A stretch of 64,000 nucleotides of DNA, taken from Salinicoccus sesuvii (GTDB lineage Bacteria; Bacillota; Bacilli; Staphylococcales; Salinicoccaceae). Both the position numbers and the translations under genes were made by a program. Location: positions 186,001-250,000 of the forward strand of contig NZ_JBHRWV010000002.1 in assembly GCF_042648145.1 (NCBI RefSeq), given 5' to 3'. Below the pieces are notes generated by a model. The model was not told where the DNA came from and ran no database searches. It was given only the letters and a program-made list of their open reading frames with translations. Position 1 is the first letter of the stretch; each line of letters opens with the position of its first letter. Below, in pieces: positions 16,751-24,368 of the stretch.

Positions 16751-17974
16751 GTGTCCCTAAGAGATGATGCACTAGAACTGCACAGAGAAAAACAAGGTAA
16801 ACTTTCCGTAAATTCCAAAGTAGAGATAAAAGACAAGGAGGCACTGAGCCTCGCATATTCCCCTGGGGTCGCTGAACCATGCAAAGAAATTTATGAGGAT
16901 GAGCGTACCGTCTTCGACTATACAATCAAAAGTAATACTGTAGGTGTCATTACAGATGGCTCTGCAGTACTTGGACTCGGTAATATCGGAGCGATGGCAA
17001 GCCTGCCGGTAATGGAGGGAAAGAGCGCGTTGTTCAAAAATTTTGCAGGTGTTGATTCGTTTCCACTCGCACTGGATACGAACGACGTCGATGAAATTGT
17101 TAGAACGGTCAAACTGTTGACACCTGTATTTGGCGGCATCAACCTCGAGGATATCTCCGCACCGAGATGCTTCGAGATTGAAGAGCGTCTCGGACGTGAA
17201 ACGGACATTCCCGTCTTCCATGATGATCAGCACGGTACTGCCATCGTTACATTAAGTGGTCTGATGAATGCATTGAAGCTTACAGGCAAATCACTGAACC
17301 AGATTAAAGTTGTTTTGAATGGTGCTGGTGCTGCAGGAGTGGCAATCGTTAAACTGCTACATAGTTTCGGCGTTAAGGAAATGATTATGTGTGATTCAAG
17401 AGGGGCCATTTATGAAGATAGGCCGAATGGCATGAATGATGTCAAAAAGGAAGTCAGTCGTTTCACCAACCATGCACATAAGCAGGGTGAGCTTAAGGAT
17501 GTCATAAAGGATGCGGATGTATTCATCGGTGTGTCTGTAGCCGGCGCCTTAACAGAAGAGATGGTTGGGACAATGGCTGAGAATCCGATTATTTTCGCAA
17601 TGGCGAATCCAAATCCTGAAATCATGCCTGCAGATGCCAAAGCAGCAGGCGCACTGGTTATCGGCACCGGACGTAGTGATTTTCCAAATCAGATCAATAA
17701 TGTACTTGCCTTCCCCGGCATCTTTAGAGGTGCGCTTGACGTTAGAGCGACACATATCAATGATGAGATGAAAAAAGCAGCCGTCTTGGCCATTGCAGAC
17801 CTCATCGACGAGGACGAGCTGACAAGTGATTATGTCATTCCGGATCCTTTCAATAAGGAAGTTGCGCCGCGTGTCGCTAGAGCAGTAGCTGAAGCGGCCA
17901 TGCAGACAGGTGTCAACCGCATCAAGGTGGACCCGGAAGAAGTCTACCAGAAAGCGCGCACGCTGACTCTTTAA
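16751..17974 (+). CDS. NAD(P)-dependent malic enzyme
   Basis: Oxidative decarboxylation of malate to pyruvate with reduction of NAD(P) (407 residues, the short bacterial form without a phosphotransacetylase domain). Visible are LAYSPGVAEPCKEI near the N-terminus, a metal-binding FEIEERL and HDDQHGTAIV, and the nucleotide fold VVLNGAGAAGVAIVKLL (about 178-194). The start is GTG, after GAAAGGAAG. Counterpart of Bacillus YtsJ, NADP-preferring in that species. It heads a cluster with a GntR regulator and accDA, which suggests supply of pyruvate and NADPH for fatty-acid synthesis. Cofactor preference cannot be read with certainty. Confidence 0.93.
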   Translation: MSLRDDALELHREKQGKLSVNSKVEIKDKEALSLAYSPGVAEPCKEIYEDERTVFDYTIKSNTVGVITDGSAVLGLGNIGAMASLPVMEGKSALFKNFAGVDSFPLALDTNDVDEIVRTVKLLTPVFGGINLEDISAPRCFEIEERLGRETDIPVFHDDQHGTAIVTLSGLMNALKLTGKSLNQIKVVLNGAGAAGVAIVKLLHSFGVKEMIMCDSRGAIYEDRPNGMNDVKKEVSRFTNHAHKQGELKDVIKDADVFIGVSVAGALTEEMVGTMAENPIIFAMANPNPEIMPADAKAAGALVIGTGRSDFPNQINNVLAFPGIFRGALDVRATHINDEMKKAAVLAIADLIDEDELTSDYVIPDPFNKEVAPRVARAVAEAAMQTGVNRIKVDPEEVYQKARTLTL

Positions 17975-17976
17975 TA

Positions 17977-18411
17977 ATGGATGAAATGACGGAAAGAAAA
18001 GGTTTGGAAAACATTGTTGAAGAAATTCACAATTTGATAGAATCAGAGAATATCCAGGTCGGTGACAAGCTGCCGAGTGAAAGGTACCTCAAGGAAAAAC
18101 TGAATGTCAGCAGGCAGAGCGTCAGAGAAGCACTGAGAGCACTCGAACTGCTTGGCATCATATATGTACGACGTGGAGAGGGCACTTTTTTAGCTGATAT
18201 AGACAGTCACCAGCTTTTTCAACTTATCGGTAAATATCTTATCAGAACAGAAAGACAGCAAGACGAAATCATTGAAATAAAACAGATAATCGAAGCCCAT
18301 GTGAAGTCGAAACATCAAAACGACAGTATGGATGTGGAGTCTGACGACAATCAAATTATGAAGAAGATCTATGTTCTGCTCGATAAATATTCACAGGCCT
18401 TCAAATCGTAA
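17977..18411 (+). CDS. FadR-type GntR regulator with shortened effector domain
   Basis: DNA-binding regulator of 144 residues. The winged helix-turn-helix (about 8-75) is textbook FadR type: LPSERYLKEKLNVSRQSVR, then ALELLGIIYVRRGEGTF. FadR-type proteins usually run to about 220-240 residues with an all-helical FCD effector domain. Here only its first helices remain (QDEIIEIKQIIEAHVK), then a polar tail. The frame is open and ends at a single stop, with no continuing frame seen before accD. The ATG lies two bases after the malic enzyme stop, implying translational coupling. A perfect family operator is present at 16717-16731. Target and ligand are inferred, not shown. Confidence 0.88.
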   Translation: MDEMTERKGLENIVEEIHNLIESENIQVGDKLPSERYLKEKLNVSRQSVREALRALELLGIIYVRRGEGTFLADIDSHQLFQLIGKYLIRTERQQDEIIEIKQIIEAHVKSKHQNDSMDVESDDNQIMKKIYVLLDKYSQAFKS

Positions 18412-18429
18412 AGAAACAGGGAGTAAATT

Positions 18430-19281
18430 ATGCTAAAAGACTTGTTCTCCAAGCTGAATAAGAAAGTCAACGAAACTGACCGTAATGACGGTACGTTTGA
18501 AAACAGTGAAACAATCATGACGAAGTGTCCCAACTGTAAGAAGATACTGTATTCGAAAGAATTATATAAGCGTCTGAATGTTTGTACGAACTGCGAGCAT
18601 CATCTACCAATTATCGCGCCGGATCGGATGGAAGCACTGATGGACGAAGGAACAATCAAACCGATTCTTGAAGAGATTACATCGGCCAACCCTCTGGATT
18701 TCCCAAACTACGAATCTAAACTCGTCAAGGATAGGGAAAAGACGGGACTCAATGAGGCGGTGGTCTGTGCTGAAGGAGAAATAGAAGGCACGAGCGCCGT
18801 GGTTGCGATTATGGACTCGCGTTTTAGAATGGGCAGCATGGGTTCTGCCGTAGGAGAAAAGCTCGCTAGAACTTTTGAATATGCGACTAAACGGCACCTG
18901 CCCGTTATCGTCTTCACAGCAAGCGGTGGTGCCCGCATGCAAGAGGGGATCATTTCCTTGATGCAGATGGCAAAAGTAAGCGTGGCCATAGAACGTCACA
19001 GTCAAGCAGGTCTACTCTATGTCGCTTACATGACGAATCCGACGACTGGCGGGGTATCTGCAAGTTTTGCCTCCGTTGGCGATATCAACCTCGCTGAAAA
19101 AGGGGCGATGATTGGTTTTGCCGGCAGGCGTGTTATTGAGGAGACTATCAAGGAAAAACTACCGGAAGATTTCCAAACAGCCGAGTTCTTATTGAAGCAT
19201 GGACAGCTGGATGAGGTCGTTAACCGCCGGGATATGAAAAATTATCTCGGAAGAATATTGAAATTGCATAGTGAGGTGTGA
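18430..19281 (+). CDS. accD: Acetyl-CoA carboxylase carboxyltransferase subunit beta
   Basis: With AccA it transfers the carboxyl group from biotin to acetyl-CoA, giving malonyl-CoA for fatty-acid synthesis. Length 283 is usual. The N-terminal zinc ribbon has Cys33, Cys36, Cys52 and Cys55 (TKCPNCKK ... VCTNCEHH). The crotonase-like core carries FTASGGARMQEG and MTNPTTGGVSASFA. GGGAG precedes the ATG. Its stop overlaps the region just before the accA ATG, showing tight coupling of the two subunits. Confidence 0.97.
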   Translation: MLKDLFSKLNKKVNETDRNDGTFENSETIMTKCPNCKKILYSKELYKRLNVCTNCEHHLPIIAPDRMEALMDEGTIKPILEEITSANPLDFPNYESKLVKDREKTGLNEAVVCAEGEIEGTSAVVAIMDSRFRMGSMGSAVGEKLARTFEYATKRHLPVIVFTASGGARMQEGIISLMQMAKVSVAIERHSQAGLLYVAYMTNPTTGGVSASFASVGDINLAEKGAMIGFAGRRVIEETIKEKLPEDFQTAEFLLKHGQLDEVVNRRDMKNYLGRILKLHSEV

Positions 19282-19283
19282 CC

Positions 19284-20237
19284 ATGGCGTTTGATTTTGA
19301 ACAGCCGATATTTGAACTCGAAGAAAAGATTGGTGAACTAGAAAAGTACGCTTCAAAGAATAAGCTGGATCTGACGAAGGAAATTAGCTTTCTGGAGAAG
19401 AAGGTCGAAGATAAGAAAACAGAAATTTATAGCAATCTGACACCATGGCAGCGTGTCGAAATTGCCAGATATATAAAACGTCCGACAACGCTCGAATATA
19501 TAGAGAGTATCTTCGATGATTTCGTCGAATTCTTTGGAGATCGTGCCTATAGTGATGATGCTGCCATCGTTGGCGGTATTGCCTCTTACCACGGCACTGC
19601 TGTTACTGTCATCGGCCATCAGCGTGGACGTGATACGAAGGACAACATCCACAGGAACTTTGGAATGGCACATCCGGATGGCTACCGTAAAGCGCTACGT
19701 CTGATGAAGCAGGCCGATAAGTTTAATCGTCCTATCATCTGCTTCATCGATACAAAAGGCGCATATCCCGGTAAAGCAGCTGAAGAGCGTGGGCAAAGTG
19801 AATCCATTGCACGCAATCTAGTTGAGATGGCTGGTCTCAAAGTACCCGTCATCAGTGTGGTTATCGGTGAAGGCGGGTCCGGTGGTGCACTTGCACTTGG
19901 TGTATGTAATCGTCTGTTGATGCTCGAGAACGCCACATATTCAGTTATTTCACCAGAAGGTGCGGCAAGTATCCTTTTCAAAGATGCTTCTCTCAAGGAA
20001 ATCGCAGCTGAATCTCTCAAGATTACTGCGCGTGATCTTGAAAACTTTGGAATCGCTGACGAAGTGATTGTAGAGCCTCAGGGTGGTGCCCATAATGACC
20101 GTGAGGCTGTATTTGGTGCACTTGATCGCTCGATTCAAAAACATCTAAATGAACTTTCCGAAATGGATGGACAGCATCTGGTGGATGACCGATACAATAA
20201 GTATATGAACATTGGAGTATTTAACGAACAGTCGTAA
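19284..20237 (+). CDS. accA: Acetyl-CoA carboxylase carboxyltransferase subunit alpha
   Basis: Alpha partner of AccD (317 residues). It begins MAFDFEQPIFELEEKI, matching staphylococcal AccA. An upstream in-frame GTG at 19278 lies within the ribosome site GTGAGGTG and is not favoured. Core motifs include FGDRAYSDDAAIVGGIA, RNFGMAHPDGYRKALRLM and the oxyanion segment IGEGGSGGALALG. Its last codons form the left arm of a terminator hairpin. In many Firmicutes pfkA-pyk reads on from accDA. Here a hairpin and a cre-like site intervene. Confidence 0.97.
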   Translation: MAFDFEQPIFELEEKIGELEKYASKNKLDLTKEISFLEKKVEDKKTEIYSNLTPWQRVEIARYIKRPTTLEYIESIFDDFVEFFGDRAYSDDAAIVGGIASYHGTAVTVIGHQRGRDTKDNIHRNFGMAHPDGYRKALRLMKQADKFNRPIICFIDTKGAYPGKAAEERGQSESIARNLVEMAGLKVPVISVVIGEGGSGGALALGVCNRLLMLENATYSVISPEGAASILFKDASLKEIAAESLKITARDLENFGIADEVIVEPQGGAHNDREAVFGALDRSIQKHLNELSEMDGQHLVDDRYNKYMNIGVFNEQS

Positions 20238-20255
20238 CAATGACTGTTCTTTTTT
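20226..20255 (+). terminator. Terminator overlapping the accA 3' end
   Basis: GAACAGTC (20226-20233) pairs with GACTGTTC (20242-20249), followed by six T. The left arm is inside the final accA codons. Confidence 0.8.
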
Positions 20256-20260
20256 GAGAG

Positions 20261-20274
20261 TAAAAACGGTTTCA
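20261..20274 (+). promoter_or_regulatory. Putative CcpA cre site upstream of pfkA
   Basis: TAAAAACGGTTTCA fits the cre consensus TGWAANCGNTNWCA with one mismatch (A for G at position 2). It lies about 90 bases upstream of the pfkA start codon, a position suited to activation. A TATGAT at 20306-20311 could be the -10 element. Confidence 0.55.
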
Positions 20275-20349
20275 ACCGTTCAAATGATGGATAAGGACAT
20301 CTAGGTATGATATTTTAATGGTAAGATATTGTTTCAACGGAGGGAACAC

Positions 20350-21309
20350 ATGAAGAAAATAGCAGTACTGACAAGCGGCGGCGATTCACCTGGAATGAAT
20401 GCCGCAGTAAGAGCTGTCGTAAGGAAAGGCATCTATGAAGGTGTGGAGGTTCATGGCGTCTATCAGGGCTACCAGGGACTGGTTAACGATAATATAAAAA
20501 AATTGGAACTGGGTGATGTGGGTGATATCATCCAACGGGGCGGTACAAAACTGTACTCAGCACGCTGTCCTGAATTCATCGAACCTGAAGTGAGAAAAAA
20601 GGCAATTGAGAACCTTCAAAAACGCGGTATTGACTCCCTTGTGGTTATTGGTGGAGATGGATCCTATAGAGGTGCACAAAGACTGAACGAAGAAGGGATC
20701 AAAACGGTAGGAGTTCCTGGTACAATAGACAATGATATCAACGGTACCGACTACACTATCGGCTTTGATACTGCGCTTAATACGATTATTGATGCTGTTG
20801 ACCGTATTAGGGATACAGCTACAAGTCATGAGCGGACGTTCATTGTTGAAGTCATGGGACGCGATGCAGGAGATTTGGCACTGTGGGCCGGCGTTGCTGG
20901 CGGGGCCGAGACTATTCTTATCCCGGAATCACATTCCGACATCAAGGAAGTTGCCGAGAGGATCGAAACAGGGATGAAGCGTGGCAAGAAGCATTCCATC
21001 ATCATTGTCGCAGAAGGTGTTATGACTGCTGCACAGTGTGCTGAGGAACTGCGCAAATATATTAATATAGATACACGTGAAAGCGTCCTCGGTCATATGC
21101 AGCGTGGTGGCAAACCGACCGGTAGTGATCGCGTGCTTGCTTCTAGACTTGGCGCCTATGCTGTCGAACTTCTACTTGGAGATGTTCGTGGGCATGCAGT
21201 GGGCATAGAGAACAACCGTCTGACTAAAACAAGCTTTGACCGAGTATTCGAGGAGAGCCACAGAATCGACGAAGGACTGTTCAAACTTTCAAAAGAGTTA
21301 TCCATATAG
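20350..21309 (+). CDS. pfkA: 6-phosphofructokinase
   Basis: ATP-dependent phosphorylation of fructose 6-phosphate, the committed step of glycolysis (319 residues). The start is the ATG after GGAGGG. An in-frame TTG at 20329 upstream is ignored. Visible are the ATP loop TSGGDSPGMNAAVR (about 8-21), catalytic GTIDNDINGTDYTIGFDTALN region with its catalytic Asp (about 124-144) and the fructose-binding MGRDAGDLAL. pyk follows 13 bases later in the same transcript, as in Bacillus and Staphylococcus. Confidence 0.98.
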   Translation: MKKIAVLTSGGDSPGMNAAVRAVVRKGIYEGVEVHGVYQGYQGLVNDNIKKLELGDVGDIIQRGGTKLYSARCPEFIEPEVRKKAIENLQKRGIDSLVVIGGDGSYRGAQRLNEEGIKTVGVPGTIDNDINGTDYTIGFDTALNTIIDAVDRIRDTATSHERTFIVEVMGRDAGDLALWAGVAGGAETILIPESHSDIKEVAERIETGMKRGKKHSIIIVAEGVMTAAQCAEELRKYINIDTRESVLGHMQRGGKPTGSDRVLASRLGAYAVELLLGDVRGHAVGIENNRLTKTSFDRVFEESHRIDEGLFKLSKELSI

Positions 21310-21322
21310 GAGGAATATACAA

Positions 21323-23083
21323 ATGCGTAACACTAAAATAGTATGTACAATCGGACCGGCTTCCGAAGCACCTGAAATGCTGAGCAAGCTGATTGATGCA
21401 GGAATGAATGTTGCCCGTCTAAACTTCTCACACGGTGATCACGATGAACACCGCGCGAGAATTAAGAATATAAGGGAAGCTGCTGAAAAGGCAGGTCGTA
21501 CAGTAGCCATCATGCTTGATACGAAAGGTCCTGAAATTCGTACGCATACGATGGAAAATGGCGGTATTGAGCTTTCAAAGGGTCAATCAATCAGTGTATC
21601 TATGGAAGAAGTCGTCGGTACTACAGACAAATTTTCTGTTACCTATGAAGGTCTCATTGATGATGTTGAACCGGGGGGCGTCATCTTGCTCGATGACGGA
21701 CTAATTGAATTGGAAGTCGAAAAGCTAGACCGGGACAATGGACAAATCATCTGTAAAGTCCTAAACAACGGCCTACTAAAAAATAAAAAAGGTGTAAACG
21801 TACCAGGTGTCTCTGTAAAGTTGCCAGGCATCACCGAAAAAGATAAAGCGGATATCATCTTCGGAATCGGAGAAGGTATCGATTTTATCGCAGCAAGTTT
21901 CATCCGGACGAACAAGGATGTTCTTGAAATTCGTGAATTGCTTGAAGACCAAGCTGCTGCACACATCAATATTATCCCTAAGATCGAGAACCAAGAAGGC
22001 ATTGATAATATAACGGAAATACTAGAAGTATCTGACGGGCTCATGGTCGCTAGGGGAGATATGGGTGTTGAGATTCCACCTGAATCCGTACCAATGGTAC
22101 AAAAAGATCTCATTAAAAAATGTAATCTGCTCGGCAAACCAGTCATTACAGCTACCCAGATGCTCGATTCAATGCAGAATAACCCACGTTGTACGCGTGC
22201 TGAAGCAAGTGACGTTGCCAATGCCATTTACGATGGTACCGACGCAGTTATGCTTAGTGGTGAGACAGCAGCAGGCAGTTATCCACTCGAGGCTGTACAA
22301 ACAATGGCGAGTATCGCAGTGTCTGCTGAAGCAGCACAGGATTATAAAAAACTATTGTCTGAGCGAACAAAATCTCTACAGACGACACTCGTGACAGCTA
22401 TTGGGGTTTCAGTAGCACACACAGCACTGAACCTGAATTGTAAGGCAATTGTCGCAGCGACTGAATCCGGTCATACAGCACGTATGATTTCGAAATATCG
22501 TCCGCACTCTGAAATTGTTGCAGTTACACCACATGCCTATGTCGCAAGGCAGTTGCAACTCGTATGGGGTGTACATCCTGTCGTTAAAAAAGGTAAGCGT
22601 GACACGGATAATCTTCTTAATGTTTCCGTATCTGCGGCAATGGAAAACGGATTTGCTGCCCAGGGCGATCTACTAATTATTACTGCCGGCGTACCAACAG
22701 GCGAAGCTGGTACTACCAACCTGATGAAACTTCATATCGTTGGAGACCAGCTTATTAAAGCCCAGGGTATTGGACGAAAAAGTGCAGTGGGAGAAGTTGC
22801 TCTAATTAGATCTGCAAGTGAAATCGCGGATCGTGATCTTGCTGGAAAAATTGTCGTCGTCCAATCGGTTGATTCTGAAATGACATCCTATCTTGAGAAA
22901 GCGAGTGGTCTCGTCACTGTTGAAGGCGGACTAACATCCCACGGTGCAATCGTCGGCCTAAATCTTGAACTACCTACGATTGTAGGTGCAGATGATGCAC
23001 TCGATGTGCTTGAAGATGGTATGATTATCACAGTGGACTCTGAGCAGAATTGCATATTCAGCGGACACGCGAACGTATTATAG
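21323..23083 (+). CDS. pyk: Pyruvate kinase with C-terminal PEP-utiliser-like domain
   Basis: Makes pyruvate and ATP from phosphoenolpyruvate and ADP (586 residues). The start is MRNTKIVCTIGPAS, just after AGGAGG. The longer in-frame reading overlaps the end of pfkA and is rejected. The catalytic barrel shows ARLNFSHG, MLDTKGPEIRT and MVARGDMGVEIPPE. The last ~110 residues form the extra domain typical of Bacillus/Staphylococcus enzymes (GLVTVEGGLTSHGAIVGLNL), related to the phosphohistidine domain of PEP-utilising enzymes. Its regulatory role is not established by the sequence. Confidence 0.98.
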   Translation: MRNTKIVCTIGPASEAPEMLSKLIDAGMNVARLNFSHGDHDEHRARIKNIREAAEKAGRTVAIMLDTKGPEIRTHTMENGGIELSKGQSISVSMEEVVGTTDKFSVTYEGLIDDVEPGGVILLDDGLIELEVEKLDRDNGQIICKVLNNGLLKNKKGVNVPGVSVKLPGITEKDKADIIFGIGEGIDFIAASFIRTNKDVLEIRELLEDQAAAHINIIPKIENQEGIDNITEILEVSDGLMVARGDMGVEIPPESVPMVQKDLIKKCNLLGKPVITATQMLDSMQNNPRCTRAEASDVANAIYDGTDAVMLSGETAAGSYPLEAVQTMASIAVSAEAAQDYKKLLSERTKSLQTTLVTAIGVSVAHTALNLNCKAIVAATESGHTARMISKYRPHSEIVAVTPHAYVARQLQLVWGVHPVVKKGKRDTDNLLNVSVSAAMENGFAAQGDLLIITAGVPTGEAGTTNLMKLHIVGDQLIKAQGIGRKSAVGEVALIRSASEIADRDLAGKIVVVQSVDSEMTSYLEKASGLVTVEGGLTSHGAIVGLNLELPTIVGADDALDVLEDGMIITVDSEQNCIFSGHANVL

Positions 23084-23096
23084 TGAAATACTAGGT

Positions 23097-23125
23097 AAAG
23101 GGTACTGTCAAAGTACCCTTTTTTT
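23097..23125 (+). terminator. Terminator after pyk
   Basis: AAGGGTACT pairs with AGTACCCTT over a short loop and is followed by a run of T. It is a classic intrinsic terminator for pfkA-pyk. Confidence 0.9.
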
Positions 23126-23173
23126 GTTGTGACACAGCAGATGGGTCGGTATAATGATGATGAGGTGGCAAAG

Positions 23174-23905
23174 ATGAAAAAGTTATTATTGCTAGCAATG
23201 ATTCTATTGCTTACAGCGTGTGGAAATGATGGGAACGGTAGTGATACACCAGATGATGAAACGCAAGAACCAACCGAGGAGTCGTCGGAAATGGCTTCTG
23301 ACGAGGGCGGTGCTACAGAGGCATCTGAAATAGTAGAAGAGGCAGAAGCAGCATGGGGCGATACTGTAAGCTACGAAGCGAGACAGACCTCTACGATTTC
23401 TTCTAGCGAGGGACAATATGCTGTGAGGACAATCACTACTCGGGGTGAGCAGAACGAAATCAAGGTCGAAGTGGATGATGGTCGTCAAATCCAAACTCAT
23501 TATATTGTCGATGGTGAACATTTTATATATCAAGAAGGTAACATAGAAGCACAAGATCAGTCGCTTGGTCTGGAAGGCAGCACTTACGGAGATTTGCTTA
23601 CTCAGCTGGAACCACTTTCTGAAGGTGCAGTTTCAGAGCAAGATGAAGGCTATGAAATCAGATACGAGATAAGCAGTCGAGAAGACACAATCCCTTTCTT
23701 CGATGACGAAGTCGAGAGTGCTATTCAAGATGTTGGTGTGTTTAATGGTCTAGTCACTGTCCAATTCAACGAAGAGTATCAGTATGTCGGTGCGGAGCTA
23801 ACATTGACTGTCGGTAGCGACCAAGAGGAAATTAATATTACTTCGAACATCTCCATGGATCGCATAGGAGAAATTGATCTTATAGAAAAACCTAAAGAAA
23901 TGTAG
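23174..23905 (+). CDS. Predicted lipoprotein, LolA/DUF6612-like
   Basis: Secreted lipoprotein of 243 residues: MKKLLLLAMILLLTAC with lipobox Cys16. An acidic, Ser/Thr-rich linker (to about residue 55) and a beta-rich domain with alternating hydrophobic residues follow (VRTITTRGEQNEIKVEV, THYIVDGEHFIYQEG, ITSNISMDRIGEIDL). The domain resembles LolA/LppX-fold lipoproteins of the DUF6612 type found in Gram-positive bacteria, a similarity judged by eye only. GAGGTGG lies upstream of the chosen ATG. The longer reading at 23129 would bury the signal peptide. Single gene between two terminators. Confidence 0.78.
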   Translation: MKKLLLLAMILLLTACGNDGNGSDTPDDETQEPTEESSEMASDEGGATEASEIVEEAEAAWGDTVSYEARQTSTISSSEGQYAVRTITTRGEQNEIKVEVDDGRQIQTHYIVDGEHFIYQEGNIEAQDQSLGLEGSTYGDLLTQLEPLSEGAVSEQDEGYEIRYEISSREDTIPFFDDEVESAIQDVGVFNGLVTVQFNEEYQYVGAELTLTVGSDQEEINITSNISMDRIGEIDLIEKPKEM

Positions 23906-23911
23906 GAGTGT

Positions 23912-23942
23912 CGTCCGTTCACAGTGAACGGACGTTTTTTTG
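23912..23942 (+). terminator. Terminator after the lipoprotein gene
   Basis: CGTCCGTTCA and TGAACGGACG pair perfectly around a 3-base loop (23912-23934), followed by seven T. Confidence 0.9.
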
Positions 23943-23962
23943 TAACTTTTCAAAACTTATTA

Positions 23963-23994
23963 AATTAAATAATGAAATTTTACATTATTTAATT
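23963..23994. promoter_or_regulatory. AT-rich 12-bp inverted repeat, candidate operator
   Basis: AATTAAATAATG (23963-23974) and its exact complement CATTATTTAATT (23983-23994) are separated by 8 bases. They lie just upstream of the strong promoter of the DUF485/symporter pair. The regulator is not known. Confidence 0.4.
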
Positions 23995-24004
23995 ATTCTA
24001 AAAA

Positions 24005-24033
24005 TTGACATTATTATACACTGGAAATAAAAT
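24005..24033 (+). promoter_or_regulatory. Strong sigma-A promoter of the DUF485-symporter operon
   Basis: TTGACA (24005-24010), a 17-base spacer and TAAAAT (24028-24033). The start codon of the first gene is 24 bases downstream, after GAAGGGGG. Confidence 0.8.
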
Positions 24034-24056
24034 GTAGTTTAGAAGGGGGAGTTTTA

Positions 24057-24368
24057 ATGTCAGATATTGATTACAAGAAGATTTCGTCACAACCGGAGTT
24101 CGAGTCACTTTTGAAGAAGCGCAATAAGTTCATTTTACCGCTCACTATATTTTTCATCATCGCTACGCTAATTTTCCCAGTACTTACCGGCTATACTACT
24201 ATCCTAAACAACGAAGCATTTGGAAACATTTCGTGGGCATGGATATACGCGCTCATGTTGTTTATTATGGTATGGACTCTTGTAACCGTTTACATGAGTC
24301 GTGCAAAGACATTTGACAGAGAAGCAGATGAGATCATCAGGAAGTACAAGGAAGGGGAATATAAATGA
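24057..24368 (+). CDS. DUF485 membrane protein
   Basis: Two-helix membrane protein of 103 residues (membrane segments about 27-49 and 63-83) with a charged, cytoplasmic N-terminus beginning ISSQPEFESLLKKRNKF, the hallmark of DUF485. It overlaps the start of the symporter gene by four bases (ATGA). This DUF485-symporter pair is like Bacillus YwcB-YwcA and proteobacterial YjcH-ActP. It is presumed an accessory subunit of the transporter. Confidence 0.92.
   Translation: MSDIDYKKISSQPEFESLLKKRNKFILPLTIFFIIATLIFPVLTGYTTILNNEAFGNISWAWIYALMLFIMVWTLVTVYMSRAKTFDREADEIIRKYKEGEYK

Noticed and set aside
21236..21322. 29-residue N-terminal extension of pyruvate kinase
   Set aside because: It overlaps the end of pfkA out of frame; the ATG at 21323 has a proper AGGAGG site and the family N-terminus.
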